NCBI GenBank assembly: GCA_036783645.1
Contig: DAIPWT010000019.1
Location: forward strand, 5,594 to 69,593
Direction: 5' to 3'
DNA from: UBA4732 sp002404095
GTDB taxonomy: Bacteria > Planctomycetota > Planctomycetia > Gemmatales > Gemmataceae
Length of the DNA: 64,000 nucleotides
The translations under genes and the position numbers were made by a program. Positions 50,147-58,599 of this stretch are shown here, piece by piece. The stretch's first letter is position 1, and each line of letters opens with the position of its first letter. A model generated the notes under the pieces. That model made no database searches. It saw only the letters and a list, made by a program, of their open reading frames with translations, and was not told the DNA's origin.

Positions 50147-51139
50147 ATGCTCGCTTCGCTCCTACTCGCCGCCGCGCTCGCGCCGTCGGCCGACGCCCGG
50201 CCCGACATCGCCGCCGCCAACAAGATCCTGGGCCGCGGCATGAACCTGGGCAACGCCCTTGACGCCCCGACCGAGGGCGCCTGGGGCATGAAGATCGAAC
50301 CCGAATACCTCAAGGCGATCAAGGCGGCCGGCTTCGACTCCGTGCGCGTGCCGGTCAAGTGGTCCGCCCATGCCGCCGCCGACGCCCCCTACGCCATCGA
50401 CCCCGACTTCTTCCGCCGCATCGACGAGGTGCTAGACCTGGCCGAAGCGAATCGTCTCAATGTGGTACTCGACCTCCACCATTATGACGGTATGGACGAA
50501 GCCCCCGACAAGAATCTGCCGCGGCTCGTCGGCCTCTGGAAGCAGATCGCCAGCCGCTATCGGGGCCGGCCGGCGTCGGTCTTCTTCGAGCTGGACAACG
50601 AGCCGCACAACAAGCTGACCGAGGCGAAGTGGAACGAGGTCATCCCGCCGGTGCTGGCCGAAGTGCGCAAGACCAACCCGACGCGGCCGGTTATCGTCGG
50701 CCCCGCCATGTGGAACGGCATCGGGTCGCTACGGAAACTGAAACTGCCCGACGATCCCAACCTTATCGTCACGGTCCACTATTACAGCCCGTTCGAGTTC
50801 ACGCACCAGGGCGCCGAGTTCGCTCCGCCGAAAGTACGCGACCGCACCGGCCTGACCTGGGTTGGAAACGACGCGCAGACGGCGGCGCTCCGGACGGACT
50901 TCGACGCCGCGGCCCAATGGGCGAAGGAAAACAATCGACCGGTCTACCTCGGCGAGTTCGGCTCTTATTCCAAGGCGGACATGGACAGCCGGGGCCGGTG
51001 GACGCGGGCGGTAGTGCATGAGGCGGAGGCGCGGGGCTTCAGCTGGGCCTACTGGGAGTTCGGCGCCGGCTTCGGCGCTTATGACCGCGACAAGAAACAG
51101 TGGCGCCAACCGCTGCTGGACGCGCTGATGCAAAAATGA
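50147..51139 (+). CDS. Secreted glycoside hydrolase family 5 (cellulase-like)
   Basis: A 330-residue exported TIM-barrel enzyme. The short signal MLASLLLAAALAPSADA is followed by GRGMNLGNALDAP, GFDSVRVPVKWS, VVLDLHHYDGM, SVFFELDNEPHN (acid/base Glu near 152), VTVHYYSPFEFTHQG and VYLGEFGSY (nucleophile Glu near 269), then SWAYWEFGAGFGAYD. These are the GH5 landmarks; it probably cuts beta-1,4-glucan or mannan. GAGG lies upstream of the ATG. It converges with the tricorn gene. Confidence 0.93.
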   Translation: MLASLLLAAALAPSADARPDIAAANKILGRGMNLGNALDAPTEGAWGMKIEPEYLKAIKAAGFDSVRVPVKWSAHAAADAPYAIDPDFFRRIDEVLDLAEANRLNVVLDLHHYDGMDEAPDKNLPRLVGLWKQIASRYRGRPASVFFELDNEPHNKLTEAKWNEVIPPVLAEVRKTNPTRPVIVGPAMWNGIGSLRKLKLPDDPNLIVTVHYYSPFEFTHQGAEFAPPKVRDRTGLTWVGNDAQTAALRTDFDAAAQWAKENNRPVYLGEFGSYSKADMDSRGRWTRAVVHEAEARGFSWAYWEFGAGFGAYDRDKKQWRQPLLDALMQK

Positions 51140-51148
51140 ACTTCCAGC

Positions 51149-51210
51149 CTACAAGCCTGAAGCGCAAGCGAAGGATTTCGTCAAAACCTTCGCTTGCGCT
51201 TCAGGCTTGT
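51149..51210. repeat. Hairpin repeat family 4, copy 2 (convergent gene junction)
   Basis: Arms identical to those at 32034-32097 (CTACAAGCCTGAAGCGCAAG core) flank a different 12-base loop. It lies between the convergent GH5 and tricorn stops, where it could act as a bidirectional terminator. Confidence 0.9.
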
Positions 51211-51225
51211 GGGCCAAAAAGCTTA

Positions 51226-54200
51226 TTACCTCTTCGGATACGGCGGCCGCGGCGGGATGTCTTTCTCCTGCGTCTTGAGTTCCTCCTTTAAGACGGCAAT
51301 CGCCTTATCGAGTTGCTGGTCATCGCCCGCCCACTCCGTCGCCGGGTCGTTATCTACCACAATGTCGGGATCGACGCCGTGGCCTTCGATGATCCACTTC
51401 TTGCCGTCCACATCGTAGCGCGAAAACTCCGGCTTGCGCAGATCGCCGCCGTCCACTATCGGCAGTGAGCCGCGAATGCCGACCACGCCGCCCCAACTTC
51501 GCCTGCCGATCAATTTGCCCAGGTGATGCGCGCGGAAGCGGTAAGGGAAAATGTCGCCGTCGGACGCCGAGAACTCGTTCATCAGGCAGACCTTCGGCCC
51601 CCAGATCATGGCCGGCGGGCTGGTCTGCGGGATGCCGTTGCGCGCGATGGTAATCATGTCGATCTGCCGGGCCAGGCGCTCGATCAGCATCGGTGAGACG
51701 TTGCCGCCGCCGTTGCCGCGCACGTCGAGGATCAGCGCTTTCTTACGCACTTGCGGATAGAAGTGCTTGGCGAACTCGTCCAGGCCGGTTGACAGCATTT
51801 CGGGAACGTGAATGTAGCCCACCTTGCCGCCCGTGGCGTCGCTCACCTTCTTGGTATTGCCCTCAACCCAATCGTGATAATAGAGGTCCGCTTCGGTGGC
51901 GACCGGCACAACCACTGTCTCATGCGCCCCCTGCTCCTTCGGCTCCACGTTGACCTTGAGCGTCACCTGCTTGCCGGCCGTGTCAATTAGCGCTTGGTAG
52001 ATATTGGGCATCTCATCAGTCGGTTTACCGTTCACCGCGAGGATATAGTCGCCCTCCTTGGCGTCCACGCCGATGTCGGTCAGCGGCGAACGTAGCTTCG
52101 CATCGCCGCCCTCGCCATGTAGCACTTTGACGATCTTATAAAACCCTGTGGCGGGGTCGCGCTTCAACTCCGCCCCGAGCAGGCCCATCGGAATCCGCGC
52201 GGGATGCGGATAGTCGCCGCCGCCGACGTAGCAGTGGCCGCAATTCAACTCGCCGATCATCTCGCCGATGATGTAGGTCAGATCCTCGCGGTTGTTGACG
52301 TATTTCACCAGCGGCGCGTATTTCGCCCCTACCGCCTTCCAGTCCACGCCGTGCATGTCGGGGTCGTAGAAGAAATCGCGTTCCTGCCGCCAGCATTCGT
52401 TAAAAATCTGTTGCCCCTCCATACGTCGGTCGAGCTTCATCTCCATTGCGGACAGATTAAGCGGTTCATTGACCGTCACGGCGCCCTTCGGCAGATCGAT
52501 AATGCCGTACTTATGGTCTTGCAACACGATCATCTTCTTGCCGTCGGCGGAAATCTGGAAGCCGTCCACAGAGCCGAGAGCGGTCTCCTTACGCGCCGCC
52601 AAATCGTACATCTGGAAGGCCGGCTTCGAGTCCTTCGTGCCTTGCCGGATGTAGTACACCGTTGCGCCGACGGAGGCGAGACTGCGGTATTCTCCCGGCG
52701 CGACCGGGATTTCCACGATGCGCTCGGCCAGTCCTTCGGGATCGACCTTGTTCACTGCGTCCTTCGTCTCGGCGGGTTTGGCTTCGCCGACTTCATCGTC
52801 CTTCGGCTTGAACGGCGACGGTGTGCCGCGGGCCAGCGTCACAAGGTAAATGCGGGCCATGTCCTTGTAGGTAAAGTCAAATTCCGTATCGCCGTAGGTG
52901 GGATTAAAGTCTCGATTCGAGATAAAAAATAGGTACTTACCGTCGCCGCTGAAAGCGGGGCCGTAGGAGCCGTACCAGGGATCGGTGACGGCGTAGGTCT
53001 TATTCTGGTCGAGAGAGAAGAGGTAAACGCGCGCCATGCCGTCGGCCTCTTCCTGGGAATACGCGATCCATTTGCCGTCGGGCGACCAGACGGCGTCGCG
53101 GATTTCCCAGGCTTTCGCCTCGGCGGCCAACAGGACCGCCTTCGTTTCCACGTTGACGTACTGGAGCCGCAGTTTTTTGTCGCCCCACAGGATCTTCTTT
53201 GAATCGGACGACCAGGAGATATCATATTTATAAGTATCGCCATTATCGGTCAATCGACGAGCCGGCCCTTTGCCGTCGCTCGGAACGACGTAGACTTCGT
53301 CCTCGCTGCTGAGGTCGGAAATGTAGGCGATCGACTTGCCGTCGGGCGACCAGACCGCGTTGCGTTCGTGGACGCCGGAGGTGTTGGTCAGGTTGCGCGT
53401 CGGGCCGGATTGGGCCGGCACGGTGAACACCTCGCCGCGCGCACCGAAGACGGCGCGCTTGCCGTCCGGCGAAACTCCATACTCCGTGACGTTCTTATCG
53501 ACGTGAACGATTCCTGGTCGCGATCCCACCTGGTCTTCAGAGATGCGCACCGGCACCCCCGCGGTTTTTTCCGTAGCCAGGTCGTAGCGGTAGAGCCAGC
53601 CGCCGTTTTCAAAGACGATGGCATTGTCGCCAAGCGACGGAAACTTCACGTCGAAGTCGGTGAACTGCGTGAGCTGCTTGGCCGTCTTGTCGCCGGCGGC
53701 CTGGACGTAAAGGTTCATCCGCTTGTGAGCGTCACGGTCGGAGAGGAAGTAAATCTTGTCGCCGCTCCACATGGGAATGATGTTCTGAGGATGCACGTCG
53801 GCCGGTTCGTCCGGGTCGGAAACGTCGCGCGATCCGGCGGTGAAATCTTCGGTCTTTTTCGTCTCAAAATCGTAGATCCACACGTCGTCGGCCATACCGC
53901 CGCGATAGCGCTTCCAGGTGCGAAACTCGCGGAAGACGCGGTTGTAGGCCAACTTTTTCCCGTCGGGCGAATAGGAGCAGAAGCCGCCGCGCGGCAACGG
54001 CAACTCTTCCGGCATCCCGCCATCGAGGGAAACCGTATAAAGTTGACCGATAAAGTCGTTGAACGAGCGCATGCGCGAGCGGAAGAGGATGCGCTTGCCG
54101 TCGGGCGACCAGCCCATGACGATGTTGTTCGGCCCCATGCGGTCGCCAACGTCGTCGCGGTTGAGCGTGGCGGTGTAGGTGAGGCGGCGCGGCGACCCGC

Positions 54201-54498
54201 CCTCGGCCGGCATGACGTAGACCTCGGTATTGCCGTCGTATTGGCCGGTGAAGGCGATCTGTTTACCGTCCGACGAGAAGCGGGCGAACATCTCGAAGCC
54301 GTCGTGGCTGGTAAGGCGGCGGGCGGTGCCGCCGGTTGCCGGTACGGTATAGAGATCGCCGGCGTAAGTGAAGACGATTTGGTCGCCGTGGATGGCGGGG
54401 AAGCGCAGCAGCCGCGCCGTGCCCGCGGCATCCGGTTCGGCGGCGGCAATGCCGCCGATCAGGCTGAAACCAGCCGCGAGACTAGCCCAGAAACGCAT
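51226..54498 (-). CDS. Tricorn protease homolog (S41 serine peptidase)
   Basis: A 1090-residue exported protein. Signal MRFWASLAAGFSLIGGIAAA. The N-terminal half has WD40/TolB-like propeller blades (GDQIVFTYAGDLYTVPATGG, SPDGKRILFRSRMRSF, SPDGKSIAYISDLSSEDEVYVV, SPDGKWIAYSQEE). A tricorn C1 region is followed by a PDZ domain (GLLGAELKRDPATGFYKI..VNGKPTDEM) and the S41 core: VGYIHVPEMLSTGLDEFAKHF, KALILDVRGNGGGNVSPMLIERL, NEFSASDGDIFPYRF (nucleophile Ser). It degrades peptides outside the cytosol. GGAGG lies 5 bases before the ATG at 54498. Confidence 0.93.
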   Translation of the reverse strand: MRFWASLAAGFSLIGGIAAAEPDAAGTARLLRFPAIHGDQIVFTYAGDLYTVPATGGTARRLTSHDGFEMFARFSSDGKQIAFTGQYDGNTEVYVMPAEGGSPRRLTYTATLNRDDVGDRMGPNNIVMGWSPDGKRILFRSRMRSFNDFIGQLYTVSLDGGMPEELPLPRGGFCSYSPDGKKLAYNRVFREFRTWKRYRGGMADDVWIYDFETKKTEDFTAGSRDVSDPDEPADVHPQNIIPMWSGDKIYFLSDRDAHKRMNLYVQAAGDKTAKQLTQFTDFDVKFPSLGDNAIVFENGGWLYRYDLATEKTAGVPVRISEDQVGSRPGIVHVDKNVTEYGVSPDGKRAVFGARGEVFTVPAQSGPTRNLTNTSGVHERNAVWSPDGKSIAYISDLSSEDEVYVVPSDGKGPARRLTDNGDTYKYDISWSSDSKKILWGDKKLRLQYVNVETKAVLLAAEAKAWEIRDAVWSPDGKWIAYSQEEADGMARVYLFSLDQNKTYAVTDPWYGSYGPAFSGDGKYLFFISNRDFNPTYGDTEFDFTYKDMARIYLVTLARGTPSPFKPKDDEVGEAKPAETKDAVNKVDPEGLAERIVEIPVAPGEYRSLASVGATVYYIRQGTKDSKPAFQMYDLAARKETALGSVDGFQISADGKKMIVLQDHKYGIIDLPKGAVTVNEPLNLSAMEMKLDRRMEGQQIFNECWRQERDFFYDPDMHGVDWKAVGAKYAPLVKYVNNREDLTYIIGEMIGELNCGHCYVGGGDYPHPARIPMGLLGAELKRDPATGFYKIVKVLHGEGGDAKLRSPLTDIGVDAKEGDYILAVNGKPTDEMPNIYQALIDTAGKQVTLKVNVEPKEQGAHETVVVPVATEADLYYHDWVEGNTKKVSDATGGKVGYIHVPEMLSTGLDEFAKHFYPQVRKKALILDVRGNGGGNVSPMLIERLARQIDMITIARNGIPQTSPPAMIWGPKVCLMNEFSASDGDIFPYRFRAHHLGKLIGRRSWGGVVGIRGSLPIVDGGDLRKPEFSRYDVDGKKWIIEGHGVDPDIVVDNDPATEWAGDDQQLDKAIAVLKEELKTQEKDIPPRPPYPKR

Positions 54499-54551
54499 GA
54501 GAGCCTCCATGAAAAAGGTTCAGCATGATCTTATTAAGTTCGGTCCCGAAT

Positions 54552-54640
54552 TAGGCGAACGGCCGGCGTGAGCCGGCTGGTACAGGATGCTGTCGCCGAC
54601 AGAATGACGCACCAGCCGGCTCACGCCGGCCGTTCGCCTA
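54552..54640. repeat. Hairpin repeat family 5 (GGCGAACGGCCGGCGTGAGC)
   Basis: Perfect 30-base arms (54552-54581, 54611-54640) with a 29-base loop. It lies between the queF stop and the tricorn start, both on the minus strand. A half-copy of the arm (CGAACGGCCGGCGTAAGCC) is at 63938-63956. Confidence 0.9.
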
Positions 54641-54654
54641 TTTCCAGAGGATTT

Positions 54655-55059
54655 TCAGGGCGTTTTTGCATCATACAAACAGGACACGGTGGTGGTGATG
54701 CCGCCGCGCGGCGTAAACGCGCCGACCACGCGACATCGCGCGGGATGACATGCTGCGACGAAGTCGTCCAGAAGGCGGTTGACCACGGTTTCGTAAAAGG
54801 CGCCCTGAGTACGGTAGCGCTGTAAGTAGAGCTTGAGCGCCTTCAACTCGACGCAAAGAAGCCCGGGGGTGTAGGTGAAAGTAATGGTCCCGAAGTCCGG
54901 CTGGCCGGTCTTGGGGCAGAGCGATGTGAACTCGGGGCAGACAATTTCGATAGTGTAGTCGCGGCCGGGGTTGGGGTTGGCGAAGGTTTCCAATTGGTTG
55001 GCGGACGGTGCGTCGAGCAGGGACACGGACTTTTCCTCGGGAGTGGACAGGTGTTCCAT
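54655..55059 (-). CDS. queF: NADPH-dependent 7-cyano-7-deazaguanine reductase QueF (type I)
   Basis: A 134-residue T-fold enzyme that reduces preQ0 to preQ1 for queuosine tRNA modification. NPNPGRDYTIEIVCPEFTSLCPKTGQPDFGTI carries the catalytic Cys (SLCPKTGQPDFG) and its Asp. ELKALKLYLQRYRTQGAFYETVVNRLLDDF is the QueF motif. Length matches the unimodular type. ATG at 55059; a TTG one codon upstream is possible. No other queuosine gene is in the window. Its start overlaps the predicted start of the divergent aldo-keto reductase gene by 9 bases. Confidence 0.94.
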   Translation of the reverse strand: MEHLSTPEEKSVSLLDAPSANQLETFANPNPGRDYTIEIVCPEFTSLCPKTGQPDFGTITFTYTPGLLCVELKALKLYLQRYRTQGAFYETVVNRLLDDFVAACHPARCRVVGAFTPRGGITTTVSCLYDAKTP

Positions 55060-56061
55060 CAAACAACTGAGTTTAATCTAGGGGAAGCAGTCGTCGGCCG
55101 CAAGCGTCTCGGCCTTGGCTTGGCGGCGCTGGGCCGGCCGGGTTACATCAACCTGGGCCACGCCGCCGACCTGCGTCACGACTACGACATGGCGGCGATG
55201 GAAGCGAGAGCGCACGCCGTCCTCGACGCGGCCTGGGCTGGCGGCGTGCGCTATTTCGACGCGGCTCGTTCTTATGGAGCGGCGGAGCAATTCCTCGCTT
55301 CCTGGCTGGCGTCGCGTCGGATCTCGCCGGAAGACGCCGTCGTCGCCTCGAAATGGGGCTACACCTACACGGCCGGCTGGAAGATCGAAGCCGAGAAACA
55401 TGAGATCAAAGATCACTCATTGCCGGTATTAATGCGCCAGAGCACGGAAAGCCGGGATTTGCTCGGTACGCATCTGGACCTCTACCAGATTCATTCGGCC
55501 ACATTGGAGAGCGGCGTATTGGATGATCGCGCGGTGCTAACCGAACTGGTGCGAATGCGCTCCACGACGGGCCTCAAGATTGGCCTCACGCTCAGCGGCC
55601 CGCGCCAGGCGGATACATTGCGGCGGGCGCAGAATGTGGAGATCGACGGCCAACGCGTTTTCGACTGTGTACAAGCGACATGGAACCTGTTGGAAACGTC
55701 GGCCGGCCCGGCGTTGCAGACGGCCCACGACGCGGGCATGGGCATGATCGTCAAGGAGGCTTTGGCGAATGGCCGATTGACTGCGCGCAATCAAAACGCG
55801 GCATTTGCGGAAAAACGCCGACTGTTAGAGGCGGAGGCGAACCGGCTGGCAACAACGCCGGACGCGCTGGCTCTCGCGGCGGTGCTGGCGCAGTCGTGGG
55901 CGGACGTGGTGTTGAGCGGGGCCGCGACGGTGGAACAGTTGCAATCGAACCTTGGAGCGATGGCGGTGGTATGGGATGAGGAAGCCGGGCGAAGGCTAAA
56001 CGCCTTGAGCGAAGAGCCGTCGCAGTATTGGGGTACACGCGGTGCGCTGGCGTGGAATTAG
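55051..56061 (+). CDS. Aldo/keto reductase
   Basis: A 336-residue TIM-barrel oxidoreductase. GLGLAALGRPGYINLGHAADL near the start, VRYFDAARSYGAAEQFLASWL (the catalytic Asp-Tyr pair), VVASKWGYTY, LYQIHSATLESGVLDD and VVLSGAATVEQLQSNLGA (the NADPH side). The start is uncertain: GTG at 55051 gives VFHQTTEFNLGEAVVGRKRLGLGLAALG, which aligns with the family. The earlier TTG at 54994 lies wholly inside queF antisense. With the GTG, the two divergent genes overlap head to head. Substrate unknown. Confidence 0.85.
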   Translation: MFHQTTEFNLGEAVVGRKRLGLGLAALGRPGYINLGHAADLRHDYDMAAMEARAHAVLDAAWAGGVRYFDAARSYGAAEQFLASWLASRRISPEDAVVASKWGYTYTAGWKIEAEKHEIKDHSLPVLMRQSTESRDLLGTHLDLYQIHSATLESGVLDDRAVLTELVRMRSTTGLKIGLTLSGPRQADTLRRAQNVEIDGQRVFDCVQATWNLLETSAGPALQTAHDAGMGMIVKEALANGRLTARNQNAAFAEKRRLLEAEANRLATTPDALALAAVLAQSWADVVLSGAATVEQLQSNLGAMAVVWDEEAGRRLNALSEEPSQYWGTRGALAWN

Positions 56062-56085
56062 TGGCGAAGTAACCTTTCAGGCGAG

Positions 56086-56107
56086 CCGGGGGTGGAGAGC
56101 CACCCGG
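56086..56107. terminator. Hairpin between convergent genes
   Basis: GGGTGG, loop AGAG, CCACCC, with a further CC..GG pair across a bulge, lies in the 55-base gap between the aldo-keto reductase stop (56061) and the STN-like gene stop (56117). A bidirectional terminator is the simplest reading. Confidence 0.6.
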
Positions 56108-56116
56108 AGGCCGGCG

Positions 56117-57466
56117 TTAAGGAACTGGCGGCCGCCTCTTTTTCCCTAGGCTATAGCCCCAGATCGCGGCGCAAACGACTGCGATCAGGCCGAAGCTGAT
56201 AAGCATGAGATAAATCCGTATCTGACCCGCTTCCGTGGGGGTCGGCGGCGATCTGTGATGGCCGTCCTCCGGAATGACCACCGTGTTGCCGTTAGAGACA
56301 AGCCGGTAGCCGGCGCCGTCCACCTCCCAGCGTCCTTCGACCCGCTTGGATGCGGCCACGTCGTCCATGACCTTCCAGGCCTGGACGCCGCGAAGGCTTA
56401 GACTGCCGAAAGCGGGGCTACGGTTCTGGATGTCGTCGGCGCGGGTGAGGTCCACTTTCGTGACCTTATGAAGCTCGCGTAGGAGGTCATCGACGGACGG
56501 CGCCATTAGGTCGATGGAGAGGGCCGCTCGCAGCCGTGGGTCCGTGTGGACGGGCGAGTCGGCCGGCGGCGCCAGTGGCGTGATTTGCGGGCCGGACGGC
56601 GTGGCGGGTGGGTGCGCGTCCCGATCCGCTCGTTCCACCTCTCGCCTTTTCACCTCAGTCAGGATCGAGTCGCGGTCGCTTTGGGGAACACCATACTCCT
56701 TGAGGCTTTTTGCTAGTTCATCGGTCTCAAATGGTGGTTTCGAGTAAGTTTCGATAAAGTTTCGTTTCGCGTCAGCGGCGAAGCGTTTCTCAAAAGCCGC
56801 GAGATCGTGTTTCTTCCGGTAAGCGTTCCCATTCCGCGTGTTCTTTTCGATGGCCTCCTCGAACCGTTTCCGAAGGACGGGATCCTTGACGGCCTCTGGG
56901 CCTACTCCGTTGGGCAACCCTGTTTCCACAGGAGGGGATACGTTTATATTAAGGGGTCCGGATGGCTCAGGTAGGGCGGCGAGTTGTTCGTGGATCGATT
57001 TCCAGACGGTAAACCACCGTTCCGTTCGCGTCCGTCGTTCCGTAACCCATGCCTCGCCTCTCAACTGGCCTCGTGAATAATCGGGGTCGCCTTGGAGTAA
57101 GAGGCAGAGTCCGCCCAGGATTTGCGGCGGCTTCTCGCCTGGGGAATCGATCACGGAAACGGCAAGGCCGCGCATCTCTTCGTAACCTTCGGGCGTCGGC
57201 GCCGTGGAGTTCAGCGCCACGCAGAGATCGAGGATGACCGGATAATAATCCGCGTTTTTAGCGGGAAGCCATTCGGTTTTCGCTTCCGCGGCGAGCTTGC
57301 GTAGGCCGTCCACGTCCTTCGCGGCTTGAAGAGCGTCGATTTGTTTTCGTAACGCCCGGACTTGCGCTTGTTGAGGTGCGGCCGTATCTCCATCTTTCCC
57401 CGAAGACAACGGTGGAAAAAGAATTGCGCACGACACGCAGAGCAGCACAAAGGCGACGCTCTTCAT
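56117..57466 (-). CDS. STN-like domain protein with C-terminal membrane anchor, cassette B
   Basis: A 449-residue protein with signal peptide MKSVAFVLLCVSCAILFPPLSSG. Residues ~30-300 are largely helical and charged (QVRALRKQIDALQAAKDVDGLRKLAAEAK). From ~309 a module like that in the protein at 11425-12090 begins: DPRLRAALSIDLMAPSVDDLLRELHKVTKVDL, then LRGVQAWKVMDDVAASKRVEGRWEVDGAGYRLV. It ends with one membrane helix (IRIYLMLISFGLIAVVCAAIWGYSL) and a basic tail. The upstream 126-residue extension overlaps the Ig-like gene in another frame and is rejected. It starts 50 bases after the Ig-like stop. Confidence 0.72.
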   Translation of the reverse strand: MKSVAFVLLCVSCAILFPPLSSGKDGDTAAPQQAQVRALRKQIDALQAAKDVDGLRKLAAEAKTEWLPAKNADYYPVILDLCVALNSTAPTPEGYEEMRGLAVSVIDSPGEKPPQILGGLCLLLQGDPDYSRGQLRGEAWVTERRTRTERWFTVWKSIHEQLAALPEPSGPLNINVSPPVETGLPNGVGPEAVKDPVLRKRFEEAIEKNTRNGNAYRKKHDLAAFEKRFAADAKRNFIETYSKPPFETDELAKSLKEYGVPQSDRDSILTEVKRREVERADRDAHPPATPSGPQITPLAPPADSPVHTDPRLRAALSIDLMAPSVDDLLRELHKVTKVDLTRADDIQNRSPAFGSLSLRGVQAWKVMDDVAASKRVEGRWEVDGAGYRLVSNGNTVVIPEDGHHRSPPTPTEAGQIRIYLMLISFGLIAVVCAAIWGYSLGKKRRPPVP

Positions 57467-57516
57467 GAAGAGTCCTCCAGCTGCAACCCCCTCGCGCCGT
57501 TCGGCGGCACGACGTC

Positions 57517-58518
57517 CTACGGGTTCGCAGTCCTCATCAGGCCGAGCATAAGGCCGCCGGTGACCGCCAGATTCAGCACAGCCATTGCTCCCGCGCCAGG
57601 GCACTGATAAGTGGCAACGCCGCCAGCCCCGCCCGGCAGCGTTCCCCCGCCGCTCGTGATCCGCCATTGCAGCCCGCCGATATCCCCCTCGTAAATCCCC
57701 GGCGGCGTCGTCTGATAGGACAAATTGAGATACTCGAAGGGGCCGTATGCCGTGAGGTCTCGGCCGGCAAAGTTGTCTTGCGGCGTCAGAATCGGCAACA
57801 GGTCGAATACGATCACGTTGGCCGTCGCGGAAGTGTTCCCGCATGTGGCGGTGACGGACTTATAGTCCGTGGATGAAGCGGACAGCTGGTTAAAAGCGAC
57901 GCTGAATGTGACGCCGGACCCCGACGCGCCGGAACTGCCGCTCCAAACCGGCTGACCCGCCGGGTAGGTTGAGCCGGTGGGCATCGAGACCGCTTTGAAA
58001 GTCACGGGCTGCCCGACCAGCACGTAGAGAGTACCGCTCACGTCGACGTAACCGCCGCCTTGGGCGTATTGCAACTTTTGCACACCGACCACTGTGATGG
58101 TGATCGGAGCGGTTGTTCCCGACGCGACGTAAATGCCGCCGTTGGAGTCCGTCCAAGTGGCGGTCGCAGTGGCCGACAGCATGTACACGCCGGGGGACGT
58201 GATGGCAGCGATTAATGTGGCCACGGGAGAAGACGTGTTGAGTTGGCTGATACTCACCCCCGATACCGTCGAGTTCAGCGCCCAACTCCACGTCGGATCG
58301 GATAGTGAGGAGTAAGGGTTAGGAGTGGGCGGCGTCGCCGTCGCATTGAGGGTTGCCGTGGCCGTCTGGCCGCTCGCCACAGGATTCGGGGTGAGCGCCG
58401 CGCATGTGGCCGTCACCGAACCGCCCGGGTTTTGAACGGCCGCCGCCGGCAAGCCGGCGAACATTGCCAGAAACATCGCCAGCGATGCCGCGACTCCAAG
58501 CTTTACCGCGATTCTCAT
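57517..58518 (-). CDS. Secreted Ig-like protein, cassette B
   Basis: A 333-residue exported protein (signal MRIAVKLGVAASLAMFLAMFAGLPAAA). The first Ig-like module is GGSVTATCAALTPNPVASGQTATATLNATATPPTPNPYSSLSDPTWSW. The second is YVDVSGTLYVLVGQPVTFKAVSMPTGSTYPAGQPVWSGSSGASGSG, then SASSTDYKSVTATCGNTSATANVIVFDL. A C-terminal region (LTAYGPFEYLNLSYQTTPPGIYEGDIGGLQWRITSGGGTL) ends in a short hydrophobic stretch. Paralog of the protein at 9252-10673. GGGGAG lies upstream of the ATG. It is preceded by DUF1501 with an 81-base gap and followed by the STN-like gene. Confidence 0.75.
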   Translation of the reverse strand: MRIAVKLGVAASLAMFLAMFAGLPAAAVQNPGGSVTATCAALTPNPVASGQTATATLNATATPPTPNPYSSLSDPTWSWALNSTVSGVSISQLNTSSPVATLIAAITSPGVYMLSATATATWTDSNGGIYVASGTTAPITITVVGVQKLQYAQGGGYVDVSGTLYVLVGQPVTFKAVSMPTGSTYPAGQPVWSGSSGASGSGVTFSVAFNQLSASSTDYKSVTATCGNTSATANVIVFDLLPILTPQDNFAGRDLTAYGPFEYLNLSYQTTPPGIYEGDIGGLQWRITSGGGTLPGGAGGVATYQCPGAGAMAVLNLAVTGGLMLGLMRTANP

Positions 58519-58599
58519 CGCTATACTCCCCTGAAACGTCGCCGACTTGACGGTTAATGATGAAGTGTACCTGTAGCGTGGAATTAGCGACACGACGGA

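Noticed and set aside
57467..57844. 126-residue N-terminal extension of the cassette B STN-like protein
   Set aside because: It overlaps the end of the Ig-like gene in another frame; a clear signal peptide begins at MKSVAF.
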